DNA from: Bacteroidota bacterium
GTDB lineage: Bacteria; Bacteroidota; Ignavibacteria; T3Sed10-11
Length of the DNA: 9,354 nt
Reading direction: 5' to 3'
Assembly: GCA_007128495.1 (NCBI GenBank)
Contig: SKXH01000019.1
Location: 1-9,354 of the forward strand
The first letter of the stretch is position 1, and every line of letters starts with the position of its first letter. Below the pieces are notes generated by a model. It worked only from the letters and a program-made list of their open reading frames with translations, ran no database searches and was not told the origin of the DNA. Of this stretch, positions 1 through 6,327 are shown one piece after another. A program made the translations under genes and the position numbers.

Positions 1-221
1 CCCTAACCCTTTCCCGCCTCATCTCATTACCATATAAGGAGCGGATGACCTTGATATTCACTACCCTTGCCCGGAATTCACCGCTTGCACTCGCCATCGC
101 CGCATCGGCATTTCCCCATAGGCCTCAAATTGCAACAGTTCTAATCGTCGGTGCATTGATCGAATTACCGATACTGGCCTTTATTTCAAACATATTTTTG
201 CGTATGAACAAAAATTTATAA
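1..221 (+). CDS. C-terminal fragment of a BASS/ArsB(ACR3)-type membrane transporter (partial, 5' end outside window)
   Basis: An open frame enters from the left edge (first complete codon at 3) and stops with TAA at 219-221, giving about 73 residues. It contains the stretch ARNSPLALAIAASAFP followed by a hydrophobic helix with GALIELPILAF. An 'ARNSP-LA-AIA-AFP ... G-LIELP-LA' pattern is what I recall from the last helices of bile acid:sodium symporter-like proteins, including many annotated as arsenic resistance (ArsB/ACR3-like) proteins. These are secondary transporters with about ten membrane helices that move organic anions or arsenite across the inner membrane. The tail RMNKNL is a short basic cytoplasmic end. 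The substrate cannot be judged from the fragment: the catalytic part lies outside, and no arsR or arsC neighbour is visible. There is no clear terminator after the stop. Confidence 0.68.
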   Translation, partial: LTLSRLISLPYKERMTLIFTTLARNSPLALAIAASAFPHRPQIATVLIVGALIELPILAFISNIFLRMNKNL

Positions 222-253
222 TATATTTATTACGCTAATACTTGCATTTCTAA

Positions 254-259
254 TATAAT
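254..259 (+). promoter_or_regulatory. Possible -10 element upstream of the histidine kinase gene
   Basis: A perfect TATAAT lies in the very AT-rich gap (222-330) between the transporter stop and the kinase start. No good -35 hexamer sits 16-18 bases upstream (best is TTACGC), and AT-rich DNA produces TATAAT by chance, so this is weak. If it is real, the leader would be about 65 bases. Nothing else is recognisable in this gap. Confidence 0.25.
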
Positions 260-320
260 ATGCGCAATTTCCAATTAATTAATAATATCCGCTCCATTTG
301 CATATGAATACACATAGAGC

Positions 321-326
321 AGGATA
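321..326 (+). promoter_or_regulatory. Ribosome binding site that supports the GTG start of the kinase
   Basis: AGGATA lies six to seven bases before the GTG at 331. An in-frame TAA at 325-327 excludes any start further upstream. The next in-frame ATG (codon 72) lies inside the second membrane helix. GTG 331 is therefore the only start that keeps the membrane module. Confidence 0.7.
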
Positions 327-330
327 AGGC

Positions 331-2097
331 GTGAAATTTATTGATAATCTGTTATACAGTTCGGGTACCTTCGCCGTTGCATCACGGATCACAATTATCT
401 ATGCAATTCTCGGTTCACTCTGGATTGCCTATTCAGATAGATTATTGATTATTATTTTCGACCCTCCGACTATCGACGATTATGCCCTACTCCAAACGTA
501 TAAAGGATGGCTTTTTATTCTTTTGACGTCGACAATTCTTTTCATGCTCATAACACGTAACGTAAAAAAACTGCATCGATCGGAAGCATTGCGAAATAAA
601 ATCGAACAACGCTACCGCACGATATTTGAAAATACCGGCACCGCGATGGTTATTATAGACGACGATATGACGATTTCGCTGGTGAATGAAAAGTTCGTTG
701 AGATTTCCGGCTACGATAAAACTGATCTTGAGAGAAAACGTAAGTGGACAGAGTTTTTTCATAAAGAAGATTTACCAAAGATGATAGCTTACCACCGGGA
801 GCGCAGTTATAACGATACCGACGTTCCGTCAAGTTACGAATTTAGACTTATAGATATAAATAACGAAATACGACATATACTCAAGACCATTTCAATAATT
901 CCGGGTACACAACAATGCATTGCATCATTAATCGATATAACAGAAAAGAAAAAGCTTGAAACGAACTATCTTCGTGCCCAGCGGATGGAGAGCATCGGGA
1001 TGTTATCCAGCGGTATAGCGCACGACTTGAATAACATTCTTACTCCGATACTGCTGTCGGTTGAGACATTAAAAAATTCAATAAACGATGCGAAAGGCCG
1101 GCGACTTCTCCAAATCACAAAATCAAGCGCTCAACGCGGTTCAGATCTTGTAAACCAGATATTGACGTTTTCCCGGGGGGTTCATGGAGAACGTATCGCA
1201 ATAATGCCGGGAGATGTGCTTCAAGAAATCTGCCAGATAATTCAGGCAACCTTCCCTAAAGCTATCAGAATAGAATCCGATATACCCGGCAATCTCTCGC
1301 CGATTTCCGGTAATGCAACGCAGATACACCAGGCAGTTCTGAATATTTGTGTCAACGCACGAGACGCTATGCCCGATGGAGGCACTCTTAAAATCAAGGC
1401 AGAAAATATCACAATTAATCCGGATAATAAACGATATTACCGGGATCTTGAATTCGGGAGATATGTGGTCATTGCGATATCGGATACCGGGAGCGGCATC
1501 CGGGAAGAGATAATGAGTGAATTATTTAATCCATATTTCACAACAAAAGAGGAAGGAAAAGGGACCGGGCTTGGACTCCCGACGGTTGATTATATTATGC
1601 GCAGTCACAACGGTTCAATAACAGTTGAAAGCAAACCGGAGCAAGGCAGTATGTTCCGGCTGTATTTCCCTGCTACGGATATAAAAGAGGATACCAGGGT
1701 TTTTCAAACGGATTGCTCGCCGCAGGGTAACGGAGAGCATATATTAGTAATTGACGATGAAGCAGCCGTTTGTGAAATGATTTCTGAGATACTCCGTTCA
1801 TATAATTACAAAGTAATGATCGCAAAAGACGGTACGGAAGGACTTGCAACATATATAAAACATAAAGATCAAATCGACCTTATACTTACCGACAGTAATA
1901 TGCCGTATCTGGGAGGAGAAAAACTTATCAGATCACTTATGAGTGTAAAGCCGGATATTAAAATCTTTATCACGACGGGATCACAGGATATACAAAAGGA
2001 ATTGGCACATTTACAACCTCCGGTCGCCGGATATCTCGAAAAACCGTATACCACTCACACACTTCTCAATCAGTTACATGAAATATTAAACTCATAA
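331..2097 (+). CDS. Membrane-bound PAS hybrid sensor histidine kinase with C-terminal receiver domain
   Basis: This 588-residue protein autophosphorylates a histidine on a signal and passes the phosphate to its own receiver. Seen in order: membrane helix 1 (about 19-35, perhaps to 43), a short extracytoplasmic loop, helix 2 (59-75), a PAS/PAC domain (about 94-205) ending DITEKKKLE, and HisKA with phospho-acceptor His231 in GIAHDLNN. The ATPase domain follows, with N-box Asn342 and Asp345, G1 motif DTGSG (385-389) and G2 motif GKGTGLGL (around 409-416). The receiver (about 470-588) has acidic pair Asp475/Asp476, phospho-acceptor Asp521, Thr549 and Lys571. All catalytic residues are intact. The N-terminal IAYSDRLL...LQTYKGW pattern resembles a module I recall from many environmental PAS kinases and GGDEF proteins. 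The loop is too short for a periplasmic ligand domain, so sensing is probably by PAS or within the membrane. No DNA-binding output domain or partner regulator is present. The start is GTG. The gene looks richer in A+T than the exporter genes downstream. Confidence 0.95.
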   Translation: MKFIDNLLYSSGTFAVASRITIIYAILGSLWIAYSDRLLIIIFDPPTIDDYALLQTYKGWLFILLTSTILFMLITRNVKKLHRSEALRNKIEQRYRTIFENTGTAMVIIDDDMTISLVNEKFVEISGYDKTDLERKRKWTEFFHKEDLPKMIAYHRERSYNDTDVPSSYEFRLIDINNEIRHILKTISIIPGTQQCIASLIDITEKKKLETNYLRAQRMESIGMLSSGIAHDLNNILTPILLSVETLKNSINDAKGRRLLQITKSSAQRGSDLVNQILTFSRGVHGERIAIMPGDVLQEICQIIQATFPKAIRIESDIPGNLSPISGNATQIHQAVLNICVNARDAMPDGGTLKIKAENITINPDNKRYYRDLEFGRYVVIAISDTGSGIREEIMSELFNPYFTTKEEGKGTGLGLPTVDYIMRSHNGSITVESKPEQGSMFRLYFPATDIKEDTRVFQTDCSPQGNGEHILVIDDEAAVCEMISEILRSYNYKVMIAKDGTEGLATYIKHKDQIDLILTDSNMPYLGGEKLIRSLMSVKPDIKIFITTGSQDIQKELAHLQPPVAGYLEKPYTTHTLLNQLHEILNS

Positions 2098-2169
2098 CCT
2101 CACTCAGCGATTCATATTTACCGAAGTCATTACATTCCCGGAACAAATTATCACATGTATTGTTGTAAA

Positions 2170-2183
2170 AGTATCATAATACT
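2170..2183. repeat. Short inverted repeat in the leader of the DoxX gene
   Basis: AGTAT (2170-2174) and ATACT (2179-2183) flank CATA, 27 bases before the DoxX start. It lies in the 112-base AT-rich gap after the kinase. It could be a small operator or chance. A poor -35/-10 pair (TTGTTG 2160-2165, TTAAAT 2185-2190, 19-base spacing) brackets it. There is no T-run, so it is not an intrinsic terminator. Confidence 0.3.
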
Positions 2184-2209
2184 GTTAAATCACTATATAA
2201 GAATTTTCC

Positions 2210-2683
2210 ATGCATTCAGAACACAGACTCAAAGTTTCACTCATAATACTTCGCATTATGACCGGCTTATTCCTTTTCTCGATGGGAGTCGGTAAACTTG
2301 AATGGTATACCTCTACCGAACCGCTCAACGAGCGCCTTGATTTTTATTACCAGGACGCCCCGGCAATCAGTCATTGGTATCAGGATACGATCGCGAAACC
2401 GCTCGTCGGGTTGTGGTCTATATTAATTCCGTCCTGCGAAATTCTCGGCGGTCTGGCGCTCACACTCGGTCTCCTGACCCGGCTTACCGGTGTTGCTATG
2501 ATTATTATGGTACTCAACCTCAACTTTGCCAACGGTAATTTATTCGGGCTTACCCTGTTCAATAATCCATTTAATGGGCTGCTTCTTGCAGCATTATTCG
2601 CCGTAACCTTTGCCGCTGCCGGGCGTTCTTTCGGACTGGATAAGCATCTCGCGAGAAATGAACCGGACAATATTCTCTGGTAA
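2210..2683 (+). CDS. DoxX-family small integral membrane protein
   Basis: This 157-residue protein has the four-helix layout of the DoxX family: hydrophobic spans at about 9-28, 65-89, 94-112 and 120-137. The first helix ends in a family-like SMGVGKLEW. The last runs into AAGRSFGLD, which matches the usual 'AGR-FGLD' end of DoxX proteins. The 30-60 stretch is polar and aromatic and probably forms an extracytoplasmic loop. Members sit in the inner membrane. Some are linked to thiosulfate:quinone oxidation or redox stress, but most have no proven activity, and nothing here shows which applies. ATG 2210 is fixed by an in-frame TAA at 2198-2200. The ribosome binding site is poor (AAGAA). No sulfur or redox partner gene lies beside it, and the next gene has its own promoter, so it is probably expressed alone. 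Confidence 0.85.
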   Translation: MHSEHRLKVSLIILRIMTGLFLFSMGVGKLEWYTSTEPLNERLDFYYQDAPAISHWYQDTIAKPLVGLWSILIPSCEILGGLALTLGLLTRLTGVAMIIMVLNLNFANGNLFGLTLFNNPFNGLLLAALFAVTFAAAGRSFGLDKHLARNEPDNILW

Positions 2684-2689
2684 CCATAG

Positions 2690-2718
2690 TTGACATTAGA
2701 GAAATTTCTCTGTATTCT
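2690..2718 (+). promoter_or_regulatory. Sigma70-type promoter for the LolA-like gene
   Basis: A perfect TTGACA (2690-2695) is followed after exactly 17 bases by TATTCT (2713-2718), four of six matches to TATAAT. It begins six bases after the DoxX stop. Transcription would start near 2725 and give a leader of about 95 bases before the ATG at 2821. The whole spacer is nearly filled by a palindrome (see separate entry). This is the best promoter in the window. Confidence 0.7.
2698..2711. promoter_or_regulatory. Perfect 14-bp palindrome inside the promoter spacer, operator candidate
   Basis: AGAGAAATTTCTCT is identical to its reverse complement and lies entirely between the -35 and -10 hexamers. 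A dimeric regulator bound here would block RNA polymerase, so repression is the natural reading. No regulator gene is visible in the window. The regulator family cannot be named from the half-site. Confidence 0.5.
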
Positions 2719-2756
2719 TGCAGTACTATAGTCAGCACGTTTCCGGCATTACCTCT

Positions 2757-2784
2757 GTTGAACCATATATACTGATATATCAAC
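2757..2784 (+). other. Possible hairpin in the 5' leader of the LolA-like gene
   Basis: GTTG (2757-2760) and ATATAT (2765-2770) can pair with ATATAT (2775-2780) and CAAC (2781-2784) around an ACTG loop, leaving a four-base bulge on the left arm. The core TGATATATCA (2773-2782) is itself a palindrome. The stem is AU-rich and weak. It ends 25 bases before the ribosome binding site. Confidence 0.25.
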
Positions 2785-2809
2785 AATTTACTATAATAAT
2801 AAAATATCT

Positions 2810-2816
2810 GGAGGAG
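2810..2816 (+). promoter_or_regulatory. Strong ribosome binding site of the LolA-like gene
   Basis: GGAGGAG lies four bases before ATG 2821. It is the strongest Shine-Dalgarno match in the window and contrasts with the weak sites before the DoxX, fusion protein and peptidase genes. It suggests high translation of this gene. Confidence 0.8.
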
Positions 2817-2820
2817 TTAT

Positions 2821-3666
2821 ATGTACTCACGAATGATCTGTTCAGTACTTTTTGTGCTTCTCTTACTTTGCGGGACTTCCGCTGCGTACGGCCAAATAAG
2901 TGCCACAGAAGTACTCGATAATATGAGAGAAACACATGAGCGGGCAATCCAAAACATCGACGACTACACTCTTGTTACCGATATGTATACCGCATATTAT
3001 AAAAAGACATACGTTGACGGGCGCCCTACATTTAAATCACAGGTCCAGATCAAAGGACTCGAACAATTCGGCGGCAGTGAGGATATGGCATCATCGACAA
3101 TGATGCACACCGATCTGTTCGATGAAGATGTTTATAATTTCTTATCGCAGAATGCACAGTATGAGGGGACTGAAACCGTCGATGGGTATCAAACGCATGT
3201 CCTGTTTGTGCCCGATCTCGAACCGATCACAGAAGAAGGCGAAGAAGAATATGCTCAAAACGGATATTTCTATGTCGATGCTGATCTCTGGATATTGCGG
3301 AAAATGAAATTCGATGTCGAGACCGAAATTGAACCGGGACAGGTCCAGGAAATGCAGCCCGTGATACGGTTTCTCGATTATCGCGATATCGAGGGTTTAC
3401 AAATTCCATTCAAAACTGTAATGGAATTAGGCGACATGGATGCAACGATCTCGCCCGAAGACCGGGAAGAAGCCCGGCAAGCAATGCGCGAACTCGAACG
3501 CGAGCTCGAACAAATGCCCGAACAGCAGCGCAAAATGATGGAACAGATGATGAAACCGCAAATTGAGCGGTTTGAAAAAATGCTCGAAGGCGATAAGTTC
3601 GAAATAGTCATTGAAGTTGAGGAAGTACAGGTAAATACCGGCCTCACCGATGAGATGTTTAACTGA
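2821..3666 (+). CDS. Secreted LolA-like (outer membrane lipoprotein-sorting type) periplasmic protein with a Met/Glu-rich insertion
   Basis: This 281-residue protein has a classic signal peptide: Arg4, hydrophobic core 6-16, and probable cleavage after Gly24 (AAYG/QIS). Cys17 is preceded by LLL, so it is not a lipobox. The mature start (ATEVLDNMRETHERAIQNIDDYTL) and the later strands YFYVDADLWILRKMKFDVE and LQIPFKTVMEL resemble LolA-fold proteins annotated as outer membrane lipoprotein-sorting proteins. These bind acyl chains in a half-barrel and may ferry lipoproteins or lipids across the periplasm. The end VNTGLTDEMFN is also typical. Between what look like the last two strands, residues about 212-257 form a highly charged helical segment with seven Met (222, 232, 239, 240, 243, 244, 254) and possible breaks at Pro233 and Pro246. 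It has its own promoter and terminator, so it is a single-gene unit beside an ABC exporter operon. The exact cargo is unknown and it need not be true LolA. Confidence 0.72.
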   Translation: MYSRMICSVLFVLLLLCGTSAAYGQISATEVLDNMRETHERAIQNIDDYTLVTDMYTAYYKKTYVDGRPTFKSQVQIKGLEQFGGSEDMASSTMMHTDLFDEDVYNFLSQNAQYEGTETVDGYQTHVLFVPDLEPITEEGEEEYAQNGYFYVDADLWILRKMKFDVETEIEPGQVQEMQPVIRFLDYRDIEGLQIPFKTVMELGDMDATISPEDREEARQAMRELERELEQMPEQQRKMMEQMMKPQIERFEKMLEGDKFEIVIEVEEVQVNTGLTDEMFN

Positions 3667-3680
3667 TCCTATTTCAAGAC

Positions 3681-3731
3681 GGCAGGTTCAACGGCGTACA
3701 CCGTGAACCTGCCGGTTTTTGTTTTCTTTTT
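3681..3731 (+). terminator. Rho-independent terminator after the LolA-like gene
   Basis: GGCAGGTTCA (3681-3690) pairs perfectly with TGAACCTGCC (3704-3713). The stem continues inward with CGG/CCG after a one-base bulge, leaving a CGTACA loop. GG and then a T-rich tract (TTTTTGTTTTC...) follow directly. The stem starts 14 bases after the stop codon. It isolates the LolA-like transcript from the exporter operon. Confidence 0.92.
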
Positions 3732-3806
3732 CCCCTCCCGTGGCATAATAGAACCAGATTGCTTAAATTATTGTTTTTCTATTAAAAACACCCAACGAGG
3801 CATATC

Positions 3807-3844
3807 CCGCCAAAATTAGCCAGTGGCGGAACAGCCATCGGCTG
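3807..3844 (+). promoter_or_regulatory. Two adjacent small hairpins in the leader of the exporter operon
   Basis: CCGCCA (3807-3812) pairs with TGGCGG (3824-3829) over an 11-base loop. Two bases later CAGCC (3832-3836) pairs with GGCTG (3840-3844) over ATC. They are the only G+C-rich stretch in an otherwise AT-rich leader, ending 37 bases before ATG 3882. No T-run follows, so they are not a terminator. They may be an operator pair or an RNA leader structure. No convincing -35/-10 pair was found between the terminator and the gene. Confidence 0.35.
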
Positions 3845-3881
3845 AGAATAACATTAGATATTTATTTACTGTTAAGCACCT

Positions 3882-5117
3882 ATGAAAGCATTACTTAACC
3901 GCCTTATCAAACGGCGGCTTCTTTTTGTTATAGCGCTTGCCATACTATTCGTAGTACTATATTTATTTTTTACAAGGCAAAGCCATACGGTGGTCGCATA
4001 CGTTACACTCGATGATCACGGCTATTATCCGAGTCTTATCGCAACGGGTGAGGTTGTACCTCCTGAGCGTATTCATCTCGCCGCACAAGTTGGCGGGCGA
4101 ATTCAGAAACTAAATATACCCGAAGGAGAAATTGCCGACAGCGGAGACGTGATCATCACACTCGATCCTCGCGATTATCAGATCGATTACGACCGTGCAC
4201 GGGCACGCGAGGATGCGGCTCGTATCCGATTGTTACAAGCGCAGACGCAAAAATCGCGTGAAGCAGAAATTGCACTGGCTGAGGCCAAAGAGGAATATAA
4301 AAAAACAGAACGTGAATACTATCGCCAGCGCAGTTTATACGAAGAGCAAGCTATCAGCAGGTCTGCTTACGAAGATGCCGAAACTGCATTCAATCTGGCC
4401 AAAAGCCGAGTCGAGTCGGCGCGGGTTCGTTATGAATCGTATCAGCCCGGTGGTGCGAATATTCAGTTGCTTGAATCCGCACTAAAAGAAAGCCGGGTCG
4501 AACGGGCGGCCGCACGTCTCAATCTCGATTACACACAACTTCGATCTCCGGATCGCGTTCGAGTTCTCGAATTGGATGTGGAGCGCGGTGAGCTGGTAAA
4601 AGAAGGTGAAAAAATCGGTACCCTCGGTACACTCGAAAGAACCGAGATCGAAGTGCGGATCGATCAGCGTTTCACCCGTCTCGGTATGGTCGGAACACCG
4701 GCCGATGTATGGATATCGGGAGATCCCGAACAAAAGTGGGCGGGAGAAGTCGTCGAAACAAAACCGCGAGCCGATGCCGCGCGTGGAGTGCGCACCTCGA
4801 TCGTCGCTCTGGATGAATTACCCCAAGCGCTTGTTCCCGGAACTGTCGTTTCCGTTCAACTGATCTCCCGCGAACCGGAAGCGGCTCATCTCCTCCCGGA
4901 TAATTTCATCACGACGAAAAACGGACGAACGGGTGTATGGATAGAGAACGACGGCCGTGCAACCTTTGTGGAAGTCCGTGTGGGACAGAGAAGCGAAAAC
5001 GGTGTTGTTGTGCGCGGCGATCTTGCAGGTGGTATGCATGTTCTTGAACCTGACGGATTATCCGAGGGAAGCCGTGTATCAATAAACGAAGAGAAGGAAC
5101 TGGCAAATGAGATTTGA
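3882..5117 (+). CDS. Periplasmic membrane fusion (adaptor) protein of a tripartite ABC exporter, HlyD/MacA-like
   Basis: This 411-residue adaptor is anchored in the inner membrane and links an ABC transporter to an outer membrane channel. A basic N-terminus (KRR) precedes one membrane helix (13-30). The first lipoyl half lies at about 50-95 (GEVVPPERIHLAAQVGGRI...GDVIITLD). An alpha-hairpin coiled coil follows, with arms at about 98-155 and 161-217, then the second lipoyl half (214-250), a beta-barrel (about 250-315) and a membrane-proximal domain (about 343-402). The hairpin tip carries R148-x3-L152-x6-S159, the same spacing as the RLS motif of AcrA and MacA that docks TolC. ATG 3882 is fixed by an in-frame TAA at 3873-3875. 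The ribosome binding site is weak. The end overlaps the permease gene by 11 bases, which implies translational coupling. RND-pump adaptors share this architecture, but the permease and ATPase next to it make this an ABC adaptor. Confidence 0.88.
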   Translation: MKALLNRLIKRRLLFVIALAILFVVLYLFFTRQSHTVVAYVTLDDHGYYPSLIATGEVVPPERIHLAAQVGGRIQKLNIPEGEIADSGDVIITLDPRDYQIDYDRARAREDAARIRLLQAQTQKSREAEIALAEAKEEYKKTEREYYRQRSLYEEQAISRSAYEDAETAFNLAKSRVESARVRYESYQPGGANIQLLESALKESRVERAAARLNLDYTQLRSPDRVRVLELDVERGELVKEGEKIGTLGTLERTEIEVRIDQRFTRLGMVGTPADVWISGDPEQKWAGEVVETKPRADAARGVRTSIVALDELPQALVPGTVVSVQLISREPEAAHLLPDNFITTKNGRTGVWIENDGRATFVEVRVGQRSENGVVVRGDLAGGMHVLEPDGLSEGSRVSINEEKELANEI

Positions 5118-6327
5118 TCTTAAACTTGCAGCCCGTTTTCTTCTTGCCGGCAAGACGCAAACCGGTTTGATCTTCGTCGGTATTGCAATCGGTGTAGCGG
5201 TGCTGATCTTTCTGACATTTCTCATCAGCGGGCTCGGGGATGATATCATCGACCGGACTATCGGTAATTCACCGCATATTACCATTACCCGTGAAGATCA
5301 ACCGTTGCAATTTGCACAGCGTAGTTTCAACGGTCGCCCCGTTATTCCTGAAGATGCATCACGAACCACGCGTGAAACGATCGACGAATGGCAATATATC
5401 GTACGGGGATTGGAGAACGACCGGCGCATTAAATCGGTCGTGCCGGTGGCGGACGGTCCCGGATTTATATTACGCGGCGATCTCGAAGAAGCGGTGGCCA
5501 TCCGGGGAATGGATCTCGAAGCTGCCGACGGAATATACGACATATCAACGCGCATCGTCAACGGGAGTCCCGATCTCGTAGCCGGTACGATACTCATCGG
5601 TGTTACGCTTGCCGAGAAAATAAAAGCCGGACCGGGCGATGCGGTGCAGATCCGTTTGATGGGCGAGGACCCGGAAAGCTATCTCATCGGAGGTATTTTC
5701 GATCTCGGGGTTGAAACACTCAACCAGCGCTGGGTACTCATGAACCGCGAACGTGCTGCATTTCTCCTCGGTTTCGAAAACGGCGTTAACGTGATCGAAG
5801 CGCAGGTAAATGAAGTCTTCCAATCTCAATATGTAGCAGCCGAATGGAAGCATCTTCTTCCCCGATTTCAGATCGATAGCTGGGAAGAAGCCAACCGGCA
5901 ATTGCTGGTCGGATTGCAAAGCCAGGAAAGCTCAAGTTACACAATTCAATTCTTTGTGCTGCTTGCCATCACGCTTGCGGTTTCGAGTGTCCTTGCAATA
6001 TCGGCAATTCAAAGGTCCAAGCAAATCGGCATACTGAAAGCGATGGGGATCAGGACCCGCCGGATCGGGAGGGTATTCCTTCTGCAAGGCGCGGTACTGG
6101 GATTTGCCGGCTCGCTGCTGGGGAGTTTACTCGGCGTCGGTTTACTGTATTTCTTCGTCTCGGTTTCACGAACCGCAGACGGCGATCCCATCGTTCCGAT
6201 CACGCTGACCGTTACGGGGATTTCCGCCATTGTATTGATCACTACTGCAGCCGGTACGCTCGCCGCATATTTTCCGGCAAGACGCTCCGCCAAGCTCGAT
6301 CCGATCGAGGTGATCCGCGATGGTTAA
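5107..6327 (+). CDS. ABC exporter permease of the FtsX/MacB/LolC-E type
   Basis: This 406-residue inner membrane subunit forms the transmembrane and periplasmic part of the exporter, presumably as a homodimer because only one permease gene is present. It has the 1+3 helix layout of the family: helix 1 (about 20-41), a large periplasmic domain (about 45-275), then helices at about 279-301, 323-351 and 367-389. After helix 2 comes SKQIGILKAMGIRTRRIGRVFLL. The 'IGILKAMG' pattern is the cytoplasmic coupling segment that contacts the ATPase in MacB, LolC and LolE. The end FPARRSAKLDPIEVIRDG is the usual 'P-A-R--A--DP-E-LR-G' tail of this family. It overlaps the fusion protein gene by 11 bases and the ATPase gene by 8. 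LolC or LolE is possible by homology, but the adjacent fusion protein argues for export beyond the periplasm (DevC-like). The substrate is unknown. Confidence 0.88.
   Translation: MRFDLKLAARFLLAGKTQTGLIFVGIAIGVAVLIFLTFLISGLGDDIIDRTIGNSPHITITREDQPLQFAQRSFNGRPVIPEDASRTTRETIDEWQYIVRGLENDRRIKSVVPVADGPGFILRGDLEEAVAIRGMDLEAADGIYDISTRIVNGSPDLVAGTILIGVTLAEKIKAGPGDAVQIRLMGEDPESYLIGGIFDLGVETLNQRWVLMNRERAAFLLGFENGVNVIEAQVNEVFQSQYVAAEWKHLLPRFQIDSWEEANRQLLVGLQSQESSSYTIQFFVLLAITLAVSSVLAISAIQRSKQIGILKAMGIRTRRIGRVFLLQGAVLGFAGSLLGSLLGVGLLYFFVSVSRTADGDPIVPITLTVTGISAIVLITTAAGTLAAYFPARRSAKLDPIEVIRDG
6307..6313 (+). promoter_or_regulatory. Ribosome binding site of the ATPase gene, inside the permease gene
   Basis: GAGGTGA lies six bases before ATG 6320, within the last codons of the permease gene. 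It supports this start and the 8-base overlap. Confidence 0.7.

Noticed and set aside
193..200. TATTTTTG, matching the TAnnTTTG -7 box of Bacteroidota promoters
   Set aside because: It lies inside the transporter's coding end, and I saw no TTG at the required upstream distance.
2792..2797. Perfect TATAAT close to the LolA-like start codon
   Set aside because: No -35 element at a workable distance (nearest TTGAAC is 28 bases away) and the resulting leader would be very short. The 2690-2718 promoter is much better.
2862..2873. Possible lipobox at Cys17 of the LolA-like protein
   Set aside because: The residues before Cys are Leu-Leu-Leu. A lipobox needs a small residue (Gly, Ala or Ser) directly before Cys. 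AAYG followed by Gln25 fits signal peptidase I better.
2718..2921. A 67-codon + strand open frame spanning the leader and start of the LolA-like gene
   Set aside because: It overlaps the well supported LolA-like gene in another frame, has no ribosome binding site, and its product shows no recognisable domain or signal.
3489..3512. Apparent direct repeat around CGAACTCGAACGCGAGCTCGAA
   Set aside because: It encodes the Arg-Glu-Leu-Glu repeat of the charged helix, so amino acid composition explains it.
3378..3647. Antisense open frame of 89 codons under the LolA-like gene, rich in Ser, Arg and Cys
   Set aside because: Its composition is what the reverse complement of a Glu/Met/Gln-rich coding stretch gives. 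No ribosome binding site or family resemblance.
5545..5919. Antisense open frame of 124 codons under the permease gene
   Set aside because: It lies fully inside a strongly supported gene and shows no domain, promoter or ribosome binding site. I treat the other antisense frames in the window the same way.
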